Shown: positions 1 through 9,203, numbered from the stretch's first letter. The stretch: DNA of 64,000 nucleotides from Haloarcula taiwanensis (GCA_002844335.1 CP019154.1:1488001-1552000); one strand, 5' to 3'. Notes: generated by a model not told the origin, from the letters alone. Translations and numbers: made by a program.

Positions 1-352
1 CACCGGCTGTCTCGAAGCGGACGATAGCGAGGCCGAGCAGGCGATTGAGGATGTTCTGCTCGACATCGAGGTTCTGGACGCGGCCGAGCGGAATCTGCCG
101 GGACTGTCTGGCGAAGACACCGGATTCGACGGTGAGCGTGTCCCCGTCAAGTTCGTAGCGAAAGCGGAGGTAGCGCGCCAGTGCGTAGCCGCTGAATGCC
201 AGCGCGCCGAACAGGCCAAGCAGCGGAACCGCAAACGCCGGCAGTCCGAGCATCCCGGTCCCAAGTGACCCACCGAAAAAGCCGAAGAAGCCGCCCTGCA
301 GCGCCGCTCGGGCGACGCGCAGGACCGCACTTCGCGGGTGGAGCCGGTTCAT
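1..352 (-). CDS. PH-domain membrane protein (bPH2/DUF304, YdbT-like), 3' part cut by window edge
   Basis: Partial gene; only about the first 117 residues are visible. The ATG at 352-350 overlaps the stop of the upstream PH-domain gene in an ATGA arrangement, which suggests translational coupling. Two hydrophobic stretches (about residues 19-35 and 38-55) are followed by an RFRYELDGDTLTVESGVF strand pattern and the family's IPLGRVQNLDVEQ segment, then RLLGLAIVRFETAG. This order (membrane hairpin, then bacterial PH2 domain) matches YdbS/YdbT pairs. The function of such pairs in archaea is not established. The C-terminus and any further PH copies lie outside the window. Confidence 0.8.
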   Translation of the reverse strand, partial: MNRLHPRSAVLRVARAALQGGFFGFFGGSLGTGMLGLPAFAVPLLGLFGALAFSGYALARYLRFRYELDGDTLTVESGVFARQSRQIPLGRVQNLDVEQNILNRLLGLAIVRFETAG

Positions 353-810
353 ACCGCGTCCGTCGCCTCGCTCTCGTTCGCGAGGTCACGGAGCTGTTCA
401 CGGAGTTCGGTCGCCCGTTCCGGCCGCAGCCCGGGAATAGTGATGTCCGCGCCGCGGGTCCCGGCGGTGTAGACGACGACACTCGCTAGCCCGATAGCGC
501 GTTCGACCGGACCGCGCGTGGTATCGACGTGCTGAACACGGACGTACGGGACTGACGTGTCGGTCCGGGTGACGACACCGCGAAGGAGAAACAGTGCGTC
601 GTCTTGCAGGTCAAATCGCCAGATTCGGTGGGCAGCGACGGCGTGGACGACACCCAGAACCACGAGCACGACCCAGCCGCCGACGATGACCGTCTGTGGC
701 AGTGGGACAGCAAACCGGTCGACGAGATATGCGATGACGCCGAGCACCGACGCCTGAATAACCGTCGATAGAATCCACAGCAGTCTCACCCGCGGATGAA
801 TCGACTCCAT
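349..810 (-). CDS. PH-domain membrane protein (bPH2/DUF304, YdbS-like)
   Basis: 153 residues from ATG 810. Two membrane segments near the N-terminus (about residues 9-30 and 38-60) precede a single bPH2 domain with the hallmark VPYVRVQHVDTTRGPVERAI, followed by a GLASVVVYTAGT strand and an acidic C-terminal helix rich in RE/EL. It is the first gene of a two-gene unit with the overlapping PH-domain gene downstream. Paired YdbS/YdbT-like proteins are known in bacteria and archaea as membrane proteins of unknown role. The family call is secure; the function is not known. Confidence 0.82.
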   Translation of the reverse strand: MESIHPRVRLLWILSTVIQASVLGVIAYLVDRFAVPLPQTVIVGGWVVLVVLGVVHAVAAHRIWRFDLQDDALFLLRGVVTRTDTSVPYVRVQHVDTTRGPVERAIGLASVVVYTAGTRGADITIPGLRPERATELREQLRDLANESEATDAV

Positions 811-900
811 GTCTCATCCGAGGGCCCGCCCGCGGATTAACGGTTTGGCTCCGGGACGGAGGTGGTGGCCGCACAGTCACTCGGCGACGACGCCGGTCGG

Positions 901-1539
901 CTACACGCGCTCGTTGACCTGCTCCGCGACCCGCTCGCCGGGCCGCCGGAGGTGCCCGCTCTCGACCTCGTAGACGTACCCGGTCACGCTCACGTCGTCG
1001 GGAATCAAGTCGTGGTTTTCGAGGTATTCGACCTGTGCCGCACACGCCGCGTCGATGTCGTCGGTCATCCGGACCCACTCCGCGAGTGACGCGTCGCCGA
1101 TATTCAACTCCGGCAGCGCCGGGTCGAGGTCGACGTCGTCGAGGTCGCCGTCGACCGCGGCCTCGAACCCTTCGATCACGTCCTCGTCGGACGCGCTCAT
1201 CATCCCACAGTCGGTGTGGTTGACGACGATGATTTCGGTCGTATCGAAGTACTGTGTCGTCAGCGCGGCCGAGCGGATCACGTCGTCTGTGACCTTGCCG
1301 CCGGCGTTGCGGTAAATCTGTGCGTCGCCCAGCGAGAGGCCGAGCGCGTCCTCGACGGGGATGCGCTCGTCCATGCAGGCGACGACGAGCAACTGCTTGT
1401 CTGTCGGAATCCCCTTCCGACGCCGCCGCGCCCAGTCGTCCCGTGCGTCGACACCCTCGTCGACCGATTCGTGGACGTGGCCGGCTTCCGGCTCGTCGTG
1501 CTCGTGTGCGCCGTCGCTCCCGTGTGTGTGGTGTGGCAT
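901..1539 (-). CDS. beta-class carbonic anhydrase
   Basis: 212 residues from ATG 1539. Beta-carbonic anhydrases interconvert CO2 and bicarbonate at a zinc site. The expected ligands are visible as C55, H108 and C111 (ACMDER and NHTDCG), with the D57/R59 dyad next to the first cysteine. The small size resembles the archaeal Cab type. Odd features are a His- and acid-rich N-terminal tail of about 33 residues, containing HH.H, H.H and H.H patterns before the catalytic domain, and an acidic insert after the second zinc motif (about residues 118-142). The acid-rich parts fit haloadaptation. The His tail could bind metal, but that is inference. It is a single gene between the PH pair and lhr. Confidence 0.93.
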   Translation of the reverse strand: MPHHTHGSDGAHEHDEPEAGHVHESVDEGVDARDDWARRRRKGIPTDKQLLVVACMDERIPVEDALGLSLGDAQIYRNAGGKVTDDVIRSAALTTQYFDTTEIIVVNHTDCGMMSASDEDVIEGFEAAVDGDLDDVDLDPALPELNIGDASLAEWVRMTDDIDAACAAQVEYLENHDLIPDDVSVTGYVYEVESGHLRRPGERVAEQVNERV

Positions 1540-1631
1540 TGCAGAACACGCCTTTGTGCCCCGTGGACTTTACTGCTTGCTCGACAACAGGCCAGCGGAC
1601 AGAAAGCACACAGTCGAACGGTGCCAGCCGT

Positions 1632-4382
1632 TCAGTCATCAGTGGCGACCGCGCTGTCGTCGGCATCCCCGTTCTCGATTTCGTTCAGGACTCGCTGGTG
1701 GAACTCCTGGAGGACGGCCGACTCGTCCTCCGCGAGGACCACGTCGCTTGCCATCAGCGTCGCCAGGCCGAAGGCACGCGGCGACGGCGAGTCGACGCGG
1801 GTCCGGACCACGTCCACGTCGCCGGCCCGTATCGCACGGAGGACGGACTCGATGCCGTCGATGTTCAGTTTGTCCTCCAGAATCTCGCGGTAGGTCTCCT
1901 CGACGACGGCGAACTCGCCCAGGTCCTCGGCGAACCCAAGCAGCATCTCCGAGGAGACCTGCTGTTCGCTTGCGGACTTCTCGTAGCCCTTGTAGCGTTT
2001 GAGTATCATCAGCGACCGCGTGGCGTTGATGCGGAAGTACCGCTGGAGGAGGTCGGTCCCGTCGAGGCTGGCCCGCAGGTCCTCCCGTGCCGTCTCCGGG
2101 TCCAGGTCCCGGACGATGCGCGAGATGTCGACCTTGCGGTTCAGCGGCATCGAGAGGGTGAAGCCGTTGTCGGCGACGGCGACCTGGACGTTCGCGCTGG
2201 CCGCCTGCGCGATGTGGTACGCCAGGAGCCGCGAGAAGCCGTCGTTGAACCGCCGGCCGTAGTTCGAGTGGACGTGGTAGTGGCGTTCGTACTCGTCGTG
2301 GTCCAGCGTCTCCTCGACGACCAGCCGGTCCGACGTGGCGACGCTCTCTGGACCGGCGTAGGCCACCTGCTCGCGGAACATCCGAGCGATTGCCCGTACG
2401 CTATTCTCGTCGACGGGGAACTCTCGGAGCCAGTTGCGGACCTCAGACATCCCGCCGTCTTCCAGCCGGTCCAGCAGTTGGCCCTGGAAGTCGAGTATCT
2501 CGCGGCCGAGGTCATACGAGAGGGGGAGCCGCTCGGAGAACCACGACGGGACCGTCGGCCGCGCGGCGGTCCGGTCGACGTACACCTTCGACCCGCGGCG
2601 ATACCGGTACTCGAAGTTGTCCCCGCCCAGCACGAACACGTCGCCTTTCTCTAAGGTATCCAGGTACGACTCGTCGAGTTGGCCGACCCAGCTGTCGTCG
2701 CTCCGGGTGACCACGTCACAGGTAAAGGAGTCCGGAATCGTCCCGATGTTGGTCATGTAGATGACCCGCGCGAGCCGGCCGCGCTTGCCGATGAGGTGCT
2801 CGCCCACGTCGTAGTCCTCGTAGTGGTGTTCCCCGTCGGGCGGGTCGTTCGTGTCCCGCCAGATTTTGGCGTAGACGTTCTTGTCCTCCATCCCGGGATA
2901 GTCGGCGGTCATGTACCGCATCAACTGCTCCCAGTCACCGTCACCGTAGTTCCGGTAGGGGTAGGCCCGCCGGAGGACGCTCTTGAACGTCGCCTCGGGG
3001 CGAACGTCGTTGATTGCCATGCCGTAGACGTGCTGTGTCGCCACGTCCTGTGCGTTCTCGGGGATGAACACGCGGTCGACGAATCCCCGCTCGCCCTTCT
3101 CCAGCATCACCGCACACTCTACGAGTTCGTCGCGGTCCAAGGCGATGACCCGTCCCTCGACGGTCTCGCCGAGTTGGTGACCGGCGCGGCCGATGCGCTG
3201 GAGGAGCGCGGCGACGGATTTGGGGGAGCCGACCTGCACGACGAGGTCGATGTGGGGCATGTCGATGCCCAGTTCCAGGCTGGTCGAGGTCGTCACCACG
3301 TCCAGCGTCCCGGCTTTCAGCGACTCCTCGATGTCGCGTCGCTTCTCCTTCGAGAGCGAGCCGTGGTGACACCCGGAGTTCGATTCGTCGTAGTCGTCGA
3401 ACTTCTCGCGGAGGTTGTGCAGGACGCGCTCAGCCCCCGACCGGGTGTTCGTGAACACGAGCGTGTTGGTATGGGACTGGACGTGCTCGTGCAGTTGCGT
3501 GTAGAACCGCTCGGTGACGATGTCCCGCGGTGTGTTGATGAGGTCGTCGGCCGGACAGGACAGCTCCATGTCGAAATCGCGGGAAAAGCGCGTGTCGACG
3601 ATTTCGTAGTCGCGGGGGGCCCCGCCGGGCTCCTCGCGGCCGACCAGAAACTCCGCGACAGTGTCCAGTGGCTCGACGGTGGCCGAACAGCCGATTCGGG
3701 TCGGCGGTTCCTCGACCATTTCCTCTAATCGTTCCAGCGAGACGGAGAGGTGGGTTCCGCGCTTGTTCTCCGCGAGGCTGTGAATCTCGTCGACGATGAC
3801 GTACTCGATGGTTTCGAGCTTCTTTTTGAATTTCGGGGAGTTCAGCAGGATAGCCAGCGTCTCCGGCGTCGTGTTGAGGATGTGGGGCGTCGTCTCCAGC
3901 ATCGCCTGGCGCTCGCTGTCGCTGGTGTCGCCGTGGCGGATGGCGTGGCGGATTTCCACGTCCTCGCCGCGGTCGTCGAGCTTGGCCGTGATGCCGTCGA
4001 GGGGCTGTTCGAGGTTCCGGTGGATGTCGTTGGCCAGCGACTTCAGCGGGGAGACATAGAGGCAGTAGACGGAGTTCGCAAGCTCGTTTTCACGGGCCTT
4101 CCCGAACAGTTCGTTGATGATGCCGGTAAACGACGCGAGGGTCTTCCCGCTCCCCGTCGGGGCGCAGATGAGGGCGTTCTCGCCCTCGTGGATGAGCGGG
4201 ATGGCCTCCTTCTGTGGCGGCGTGAAGAAGCCGCCGTTGCCGGGGACGAACTCGCCGAACTGCTCGACCCACCACTCCTGGACGACGGGCGCGAGGCGGT
4301 CGAGTACCGCCGCGTCGTCGATGTCGACCGCGTCCGGATCGAAGTCCGGGTCCGTCGCTGCGAGACGCTCGCGTCCTCCCAT
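1632..4382 (-). CDS. lhr: Lhr-type superfamily 2 ATP-dependent helicase
   Basis: 916 residues from ATG 4382. Lhr helicases unwind DNA or DNA:RNA hybrids and take part in archaeal repair or stalled-fork handling. Visible motifs in order are Q-like FFTPPQKEAIP, Walker A APTGSGKT (K80), SPLKSLAND (Ia), TTPETLAILL (Ib), motif II DEIH (198-201), SAT (III), then in the second RecA domain FTNTRSGAERV, TSLELGIDMPHID (V) and QRIGRAGHQ (VI). A long C-terminal region (about residues 430-916) matches the Lhr core with its winged-helix and DEAD-associated domains. Length is that of archaeal Lhr core proteins, lacking the bacterial C-terminal extension. Confidence 0.95.
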   Translation of the reverse strand: MGGRERLAATDPDFDPDAVDIDDAAVLDRLAPVVQEWWVEQFGEFVPGNGGFFTPPQKEAIPLIHEGENALICAPTGSGKTLASFTGIINELFGKARENELANSVYCLYVSPLKSLANDIHRNLEQPLDGITAKLDDRGEDVEIRHAIRHGDTSDSERQAMLETTPHILNTTPETLAILLNSPKFKKKLETIEYVIVDEIHSLAENKRGTHLSVSLERLEEMVEEPPTRIGCSATVEPLDTVAEFLVGREEPGGAPRDYEIVDTRFSRDFDMELSCPADDLINTPRDIVTERFYTQLHEHVQSHTNTLVFTNTRSGAERVLHNLREKFDDYDESNSGCHHGSLSKEKRRDIEESLKAGTLDVVTTSTSLELGIDMPHIDLVVQVGSPKSVAALLQRIGRAGHQLGETVEGRVIALDRDELVECAVMLEKGERGFVDRVFIPENAQDVATQHVYGMAINDVRPEATFKSVLRRAYPYRNYGDGDWEQLMRYMTADYPGMEDKNVYAKIWRDTNDPPDGEHHYEDYDVGEHLIGKRGRLARVIYMTNIGTIPDSFTCDVVTRSDDSWVGQLDESYLDTLEKGDVFVLGGDNFEYRYRRGSKVYVDRTAARPTVPSWFSERLPLSYDLGREILDFQGQLLDRLEDGGMSEVRNWLREFPVDENSVRAIARMFREQVAYAGPESVATSDRLVVEETLDHDEYERHYHVHSNYGRRFNDGFSRLLAYHIAQAASANVQVAVADNGFTLSMPLNRKVDISRIVRDLDPETAREDLRASLDGTDLLQRYFRINATRSLMILKRYKGYEKSASEQQVSSEMLLGFAEDLGEFAVVEETYREILEDKLNIDGIESVLRAIRAGDVDVVRTRVDSPSPRAFGLATLMASDVVLAEDESAVLQEFHQRVLNEIENGDADDSAVATDD

Positions 4383-4479
4383 TGTCGGCTCTTACCGGTC
4401 AGTAGGACTGCCACGTCAAGTCGGTTCCGCCATATCGGCGGGGAAAACGCCTAAGCGACCACCGTGTCTGACCAAGGGC

Positions 4480-5355
4480 ATGGCTGAATCCTTCGACGTA
4501 CTGACGCCGCTAGTGACACCATTCGACGCCGACGGTGACCTCGATATCGCGGGCCTGGAGTCGCTGGTCCGGCACGTCTCAGCGGCCGGCGTCGACGGTA
4601 TCGTCCCCTGCGGGACGACCGGCGAGTTCGAGACGCTCTCGCCCGGCGAGTACCGGACCGTCGTCAGAACCGCGGCTGACACAGCGCCAGACGACTGCCA
4701 CGTCATGGTCGGGACGGCGGCGACGGACGTTGCGACCGTCGACGAGCGGATGGCGTTCGCAGCCGAGCAGGGCGCGGACAGCACGCTGGTCGTGCCGTCG
4801 TACTACGGCGGCCAGGCCAGCGCAGCGGGCAACGAGGCCTTTTTCGACGCGGCGCTTGCCGACGCTCCCCTGCCGGTCTACCTCTACAACATCCCCGGGG
4901 CCGTCGGGCAGAAACTGTCCGTCGAGACGGTCGCCGCGCTCGCTCAGTCCGACGCCGTCGCCGGACTCAAAGACTCCTCGGGTGACCTTTCCTACGTCAC
5001 CGCAGTCATGAATCAGACGCCCGACGAGTTCACCGTCTACCAGGGCCACGACGGTCTGTTCGTCCCGTCGCTCGTGGTGGGCGGGGACGGCGGCGTCAGC
5101 GCGCTCTCGCACCTGCTGTTCGACGACTTAGAGCGGGCGGAGACCGCCATCGAGAGCGGCGACGTGCCACAGGCCAGAGCGGTCCAGCGGGATGTCCTCT
5201 CACCGCTTTCGGAGGCGTGTGCCGAGTTCGGCTTCGCGCCCACGGTGAAAGCCCTGCTCGCCGACCGCGGCGTCATCGACCACGCGACGGTGCGACCGCC
5301 CCGGGACTCACTGTCGCCGGAGGCGGTCGCGTCGGTGACCGAGCGGCTGGAGTGA
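4480..5355 (+). CDS. Class I aldolase of the DHDPS/NAL family, possibly 2-keto-3-deoxygluconate aldolase
   Basis: 291 residues from ATG 4480; this start gives the canonical N-terminus with LTPLVTPFD near residue 10. Family members use a Schiff-base lysine to cleave or condense pyruvate-containing substrates. Visible are the GTTGE signature (45-49), the YNIPG tyrosine (Y136) and GLKDSSGD with K164. The family includes DapA, NanA and KdgA, and the sequence alone does not separate them. There are no other lysine-pathway (dap) genes in the window, and haloarchaea run a semi-phosphorylative Entner-Doudoroff route, so a KDG aldolase role is plausible but inferred. An inverted repeat lies immediately after the stop. 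Confidence 0.85.
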   Translation: MAESFDVLTPLVTPFDADGDLDIAGLESLVRHVSAAGVDGIVPCGTTGEFETLSPGEYRTVVRTAADTAPDDCHVMVGTAATDVATVDERMAFAAEQGADSTLVVPSYYGGQASAAGNEAFFDAALADAPLPVYLYNIPGAVGQKLSVETVAALAQSDAVAGLKDSSGDLSYVTAVMNQTPDEFTVYQGHDGLFVPSLVVGGDGGVSALSHLLFDDLERAETAIESGDVPQARAVQRDVLSPLSEACAEFGFAPTVKALLADRGVIDHATVRPPRDSLSPEAVASVTERLE

Positions 5356-5381
5356 CCTCAGACTCAAACGAGTCTGTGAGG
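5356..5381. promoter_or_regulatory. Inverted repeat after the aldolase stop
   Basis: A 7-bp perfect stem (CAGACTC / GAGTCTG, loop AAAC), extended by CCT/AGG with a small bulge, begins directly after the stop codon. It lies 43 nt before the next gene. It may act in 3'-end formation of the aldolase mRNA or as an operator for the downstream regulator gene. No T-tract follows, so a simple terminator is not demonstrated. Confidence 0.4.
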
Positions 5382-5423
5382 TTCCACGAGATTCATTACG
5401 CTGGGCGGCAGTGAACGGAATAT

Positions 5424-6257
5424 ATGTCGTTGCTGCCCTCCCGCGGTCCCGACACGAGCACCTCACAGGACGGGGAGCTTCAGGTCGTCGGGGTCGACGA
5501 AGACGTTTCGGCGGTCCTCGACGCCCTTTCTTCGGAAACGGCCAGAGAGATACTCAACACGGTCTACGAGGAGCCGGGCACGCCCTCCGAACTGGCAGAC
5601 CGGCTCGATATGTCGATACAGAAGGTCTCCTATCATCTGGAGAAACTGGAAGACGAGGAACTCATCGCCGTCGCTGGGGTCCAGTACTCAGAGAAGGGCC
5701 AGGAGATGAAGGTATACGAGCCGCCGGAGGACCCGCTGGTGTTGTTCGTCGGCACGCAGGAGCGCAAGCAGTCCCTCCGGTCGCTCGTCCGCCGCGTCCT
5801 CCCTGTTATCGGTATCCTCACCGCGGCCAGCGTCATGCTGCAACTCCTGCTCGGACAGTTCCCGCTTCAGTTCGGGAGTGCAGGGGCTGGCGGCGGGGAC
5901 GCGGGAGCCGGCGGTGACGGTGCCCAAGGTAGCGGGGACGCTGAGAGTCTCGAAGCGGCGAACCGGACAGCCGCGTCGGCCGAATCTACGCCGACCCCGA
6001 CAGCGTCGGACGACGGTGGGTTCCAGATAGCCGAAGCGACGGAGACACCAGAAGCCACGCCGGCCCCCGAGAGCACTCCGGCCCCGGAAGCCGATACCCC
6101 GGTCCAAGCGATGACCGAGGAGGCGCGACAACTGACGACCGAGGCCGCGAGGGGTAGCGGCGGCTTCCACATCGAGCCCGGCGTGGCCTTCTTCCTCGGC
6201 GGGCTGCTGGTCCTGACGCTGTACGTCTCGTTCTGGGCGTACAGAAACTACCGCTGA
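5424..6257 (+). CDS. Membrane-anchored winged-helix (ArsR-like) regulator
   Basis: 277 residues. The N-terminus carries a winged helix-turn-helix (about residues 28-98; DALSSETAREILNTV, PSELADRLDMSIQKVSYHLEKL, then a wing around VQYSEKGQEMKVY). A membrane segment follows (about 125-146), then a low-complexity Gly, Ala, Thr, Pro and Glu loop (about 152-235), and a second membrane helix near the C-terminus (about 247-270) ending in YRNYR. Such proteins occur in haloarchaea and are presumed to link an envelope signal to DNA binding. The predicted topology puts both the helix-turn-helix and the C-terminus in the cytoplasm. The ligand and targets are unknown. Confidence 0.75.
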   Translation: MSLLPSRGPDTSTSQDGELQVVGVDEDVSAVLDALSSETAREILNTVYEEPGTPSELADRLDMSIQKVSYHLEKLEDEELIAVAGVQYSEKGQEMKVYEPPEDPLVLFVGTQERKQSLRSLVRRVLPVIGILTAASVMLQLLLGQFPLQFGSAGAGGGDAGAGGDGAQGSGDAESLEAANRTAASAESTPTPTASDDGGFQIAEATETPEATPAPESTPAPEADTPVQAMTEEARQLTTEAARGSGGFHIEPGVAFFLGGLLVLTLYVSFWAYRNYR

Positions 6258-6280
6258 GCCGGTTTGGCGGTCCAGTCGCT

Positions 6281-6895
6281 TCAGTCAGAATCGAGTCGGT
6301 CGGCGACCAGCACGCCAGCCTGCTCGGTGACCATCTCGACGGCCGTCAGCGCGTAGCCAGAATCGGTGAAGGCGTCGGCGAGGACGCCGACCGTCGCCGG
6401 GTCGTCAACCTCGGGGCTGTAGAACGGGGCGTCGGGGTCGTCGTCGCCGAACAGCATCACGTCCCCGAGGACGATTCGCCGTGGCCCCAAATCGGCGATG
6501 GTGTCGATAGCCTCGCGTTTTTCGTCGTCGCCTAGGTGGTGCATCGCGAAGTTCGACGTAACGACGTCCACTGAACGGTCGACGTTCGGCGCGCGGAAGC
6601 GACCGTCATCGAAGGAAACGTTCCCGACGCCGCGCTCCTCAGCTTTCTCCCGCGCTTTGTCCAGCATCCCGTCGCTGATATCGCGGCCGATAACCTCCCG
6701 TGCGTCGGGCGCGAGCGCGAACGCGATGGCTCCGGTGCCAGTGCCGAGGTCGAGCACCACGTCGTCAGTTTCGGGGGCTGCGTGCTCGACAACGAAGTCG
6801 ACACAGGCGCGATACGCCGCTGAATCCTGGTTCTCGTCGTAGGCGTCGGCGTGTGCGGAGAACCGTTCGGCGTGTTCGTCGAGTGATTTCTTCAT
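6281..6895 (-). CDS. Class I SAM-dependent methyltransferase
   Basis: 204 residues from ATG 6895 (MKKSLDEHAERFSAHADAYD), preferred over a longer in-frame Arg-rich extension to 6955 that looks non-coding. Motif I VVLDLGTGTGAIAFAL (about residues 46-61), the acidic ribose-binding region around VIGRDISDGML and a DVVTSNFAMHHL motif IV-like segment identify a Rossmann-fold methyltransferase of the UbiE/YcgJ kind. The substrate cannot be told. The gene is convergent with the preceding regulator and divergent from the MBL hydrolase. Confidence 0.85.
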   Translation of the reverse strand: MKKSLDEHAERFSAHADAYDENQDSAAYRACVDFVVEHAAPETDDVVLDLGTGTGAIAFALAPDAREVIGRDISDGMLDKAREKAEERGVGNVSFDDGRFRAPNVDRSVDVVTSNFAMHHLGDDEKREAIDTIADLGPRRIVLGDVMLFGDDDPDAPFYSPEVDDPATVGVLADAFTDSGYALTAVEMVTEQAGVLVADRLDSD

Positions 6896-7177
6896 ACTCG
6901 CGTCTCGGCGTACTCGCACAAGTGTCTCCCGCTCCGTTTCGTGGGTTTGCCGCAAGCGCGGTTCGGTTAAAATGGTTTTTGAGCCACGGGTGAACTTTTG
7001 CTATCCCCGTCCGAAGCATGAACTGCGCCGTCGACGGGTGACCTTCCCACACGGCCGCCCTGACCCCGTCCCCGCCGACGGCCACCGCCCTCACTCCGCT
7101 GACGCTCCCTGGTGGTTCCCCTGCCACGTGTGCCCCCAGACACCAACCCTTTGTCTGTTCGCTCGCTGTCGTCCGGT

Positions 7178-7930
7178 ATGCGTCTCACGTTTCTCGGCAC
7201 CGGAAGCGCCATGCCGACCGGCTCTCGAATGCAGTCCGGCTATCTACTGGAACGCGGCGGACACCGGCTGCTCGTCGACTGTGGTAGCGGCGTGTTGCAC
7301 TCACTGGCCCGAACAGATGCGGGGTACGAAGGCGTCGACACCGTCTTGCTGACACATCACCATCTGGACCACGTTTCCGACCTCGATGTGCTGATGAAGG
7401 CCCGCTGGCTGGCCGGTGAGACGGACTTCACTATCGCAGGGCCGCCGGGGACAAGCGACCTAGTTCGTGACCTCCTCGAAACACACGACTATATGCAGGA
7501 CCGGCTGGACCTGACGCTCAGGGACCTCGACGGCGGACCTTTCGAACTGGCGGGGTTCAGCGGCGACACCTGCGAGACGCGCCACTCGATGCAGTGTTTC
7601 GCCTACCGGCTCTCTGTCGATGACGGACCGGCAATAACGCTCGGCGCTGACTCCGAGGCGTTCACGGACCTCATCGAGTTCGCCGATGGCTCGGCCGTGC
7701 TCGTCCACGACTGCTCGTTCCCGGACGACGTGGACGTATCGAACCACCCGACACCCGAAACGCTCGGCCGGACCCTCCGCGATGCCGACGCCGAGGTCGG
7801 GCGCGTGTACCTCACCCACCTGTACCCACACACGGAGGGACGACACGAGGAGATGGTTGCGTCGATAGCAGACAGCTACGACGGCGACGTGCAGTTCGCC
7901 GAGGACGGCCTGACGATAACAGTCAGCTAG
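7178..7930 (+). CDS. MBL-fold metal-dependent hydrolase (RNase Z-like)
   Basis: 250 residues from ATG 7178 (MRLTFLGTGSAMPTGSR), the normal start of this family. Two-metal ligands are visible in HHHLDH (H60, H62, D64, H65), a later His in CETRHSM, the ADSEAF aspartate and YLTHLYPH near the C-terminus. The family includes RNase Z, phosphodiesterases and related hydrolases. It lacks the long exosite arm of tRNase Z, so it is better called an RNase Z-like hydrolase of unknown substrate. Its stop codon overlaps by 4 bp the stop of the convergent histidine kinase. Confidence 0.88.
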   Translation: MRLTFLGTGSAMPTGSRMQSGYLLERGGHRLLVDCGSGVLHSLARTDAGYEGVDTVLLTHHHLDHVSDLDVLMKARWLAGETDFTIAGPPGTSDLVRDLLETHDYMQDRLDLTLRDLDGGPFELAGFSGDTCETRHSMQCFAYRLSVDDGPAITLGADSEAFTDLIEFADGSAVLVHDCSFPDDVDVSNHPTPETLGRTLRDADAEVGRVYLTHLYPHTEGRHEEMVASIADSYDGDVQFAEDGLTITVS

Positions 7931-9084
7931 ACGCGTTCGAGCGTGACGCGGAACTCGGCCCCGCCAGCGTCGCTTTCGGCCACGCTGACACTGCCGCCGT
8001 AGGATTCAGTCAACGCCCGAACGAAGCCGAGCCCGAAGCCGGTCCCCGGACTCTCCTGTCCTTTCACACCCATCTCGAAGATATCCTCACGCAGGTCCGG
8101 CGAGACACCGCCCCCGTCGTCGCCGAAACAGACGGTGACTTCGTCCGGACTGGCTTCGGCTGGTGAGACCCGCACATGAATCTCACCGTCGTTGTGGACC
8201 GCCGCGTTGGACATGATGTTCGTGAACACCGAATCGAGCAGGTCACCGCCGTACACCTGATAGTCGAACTCGGCCGCATCGAAGTCGACGGTCAGCGACT
8301 CGTAGTTGGCCTCGATGTCACGGACCGTCTCCCCGAGGACCGTGTCGAGGTCCCGAGGCTCCGGATTGTCTTGTGCTTCAAGCGTCGAGACGAGGTCGCC
8401 AACGCGCTGGATGAGGTCGGCGGCGCTCTCGGCCGCACGCTGGATCTTGCCGGCGTACTCTTTCGTCTGGCCGTCGACCTGTCCCGCGACGACATCGGCG
8501 AACCCGGCGATGACCTGAAGGTCGTTGCCCAGGTCGTGGCGGAGAAGCCGGTCGTACATCTCGATCATCTCCTTTCGCCGTTCCAGGTCCCGGTGTGCCC
8601 GTTCTAGCCGTTCACGGGAACGGATGTTGGAGATGGCCGTCGCGGCGTGGGTCGCGAGAATCTCCATCGGTCTGACGTACTCGTCCCCGAACTCCTCGAC
8701 GGTTTGTGACCGTTTGACCAACACCGCTGTCACCTCGTCACCCATCCGGGCCGGGACAGCCAGCGCACCCGTCACGTCCGAGTCGGCCGTGACAGCGGCG
8801 TCAGCGCCCTGTTCGACGAGCGTCTCGCCGGCCTCCTGCGCCCGTCGAGCCAGGTCACTGGGTGGCTCGCCCTGAACGAGATTCGGGTTCGTGCTGTGGA
8901 CGACCCGGAGGTCGTCGTCACGAACCTCGACGAACGTAGAGTAGGAGAACTCGAACAGCAGCGACATCGCTTCGAGCGTGAGGGAAACGACCTCGTCGAC
9001 GGACTCACACCGATTGAGCGCCTGCCCGTACTTGTTCAGGTCGGCGACCTGTCTGGCAAAGTCCTGTTGTTCTTCGAACGACAT
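7927..9084 (-). CDS. Soluble GAF sensor histidine kinase
   Basis: 385 residues from ATG 9084; a GTG three codons earlier is the alternative. The N-terminal half (about residues 15-155) resembles a GAF sensor domain, followed by a coiled-coil helix (about 156-178). The DHp phosphoacceptor box is YDRLLRHDLGNDLQ with H183. The HATPase_c domain shows an N-box (SNAAVHND), a G1 box (FGDDGGGV), an F/G2 region (GTGFGLGFVRAL) and ends in a short C-terminal strand. No membrane helices are present, so sensing is cytoplasmic. No cognate response regulator is adjacent, as is common in haloarchaea. Confidence 0.88.
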   Translation of the reverse strand: MSFEEQQDFARQVADLNKYGQALNRCESVDEVVSLTLEAMSLLFEFSYSTFVEVRDDDLRVVHSTNPNLVQGEPPSDLARRAQEAGETLVEQGADAAVTADSDVTGALAVPARMGDEVTAVLVKRSQTVEEFGDEYVRPMEILATHAATAISNIRSRERLERAHRDLERRKEMIEMYDRLLRHDLGNDLQVIAGFADVVAGQVDGQTKEYAGKIQRAAESAADLIQRVGDLVSTLEAQDNPEPRDLDTVLGETVRDIEANYESLTVDFDAAEFDYQVYGGDLLDSVFTNIMSNAAVHNDGEIHVRVSPAEASPDEVTVCFGDDGGGVSPDLREDIFEMGVKGQESPGTGFGLGFVRALTESYGGSVSVAESDAGGAEFRVTLERV

Positions 9085-9203
9085 ATCACCCACTCCTCGC
9101 AGACATTGGAACTACACATAAATGGGGAGCGGAGCAAAAAACGGTTTCGGGGGACTCAATGCTGAAATGAAGAATTACAGACACGCCCACCCGGTTCGCG
9201 ATC

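Noticed and set aside
611..1666. 351-codon Arg-rich minus-strand frame
   Set aside because: It overlaps carbonic anhydrase in another frame and is Arg-rich, unlike the acidic proteins of this organism.
2679..3728. 349-codon plus-strand frame opposite lhr
   Set aside because: Lhr motifs on the minus strand run straight through this region; the plus-strand translation has no recognised domain.
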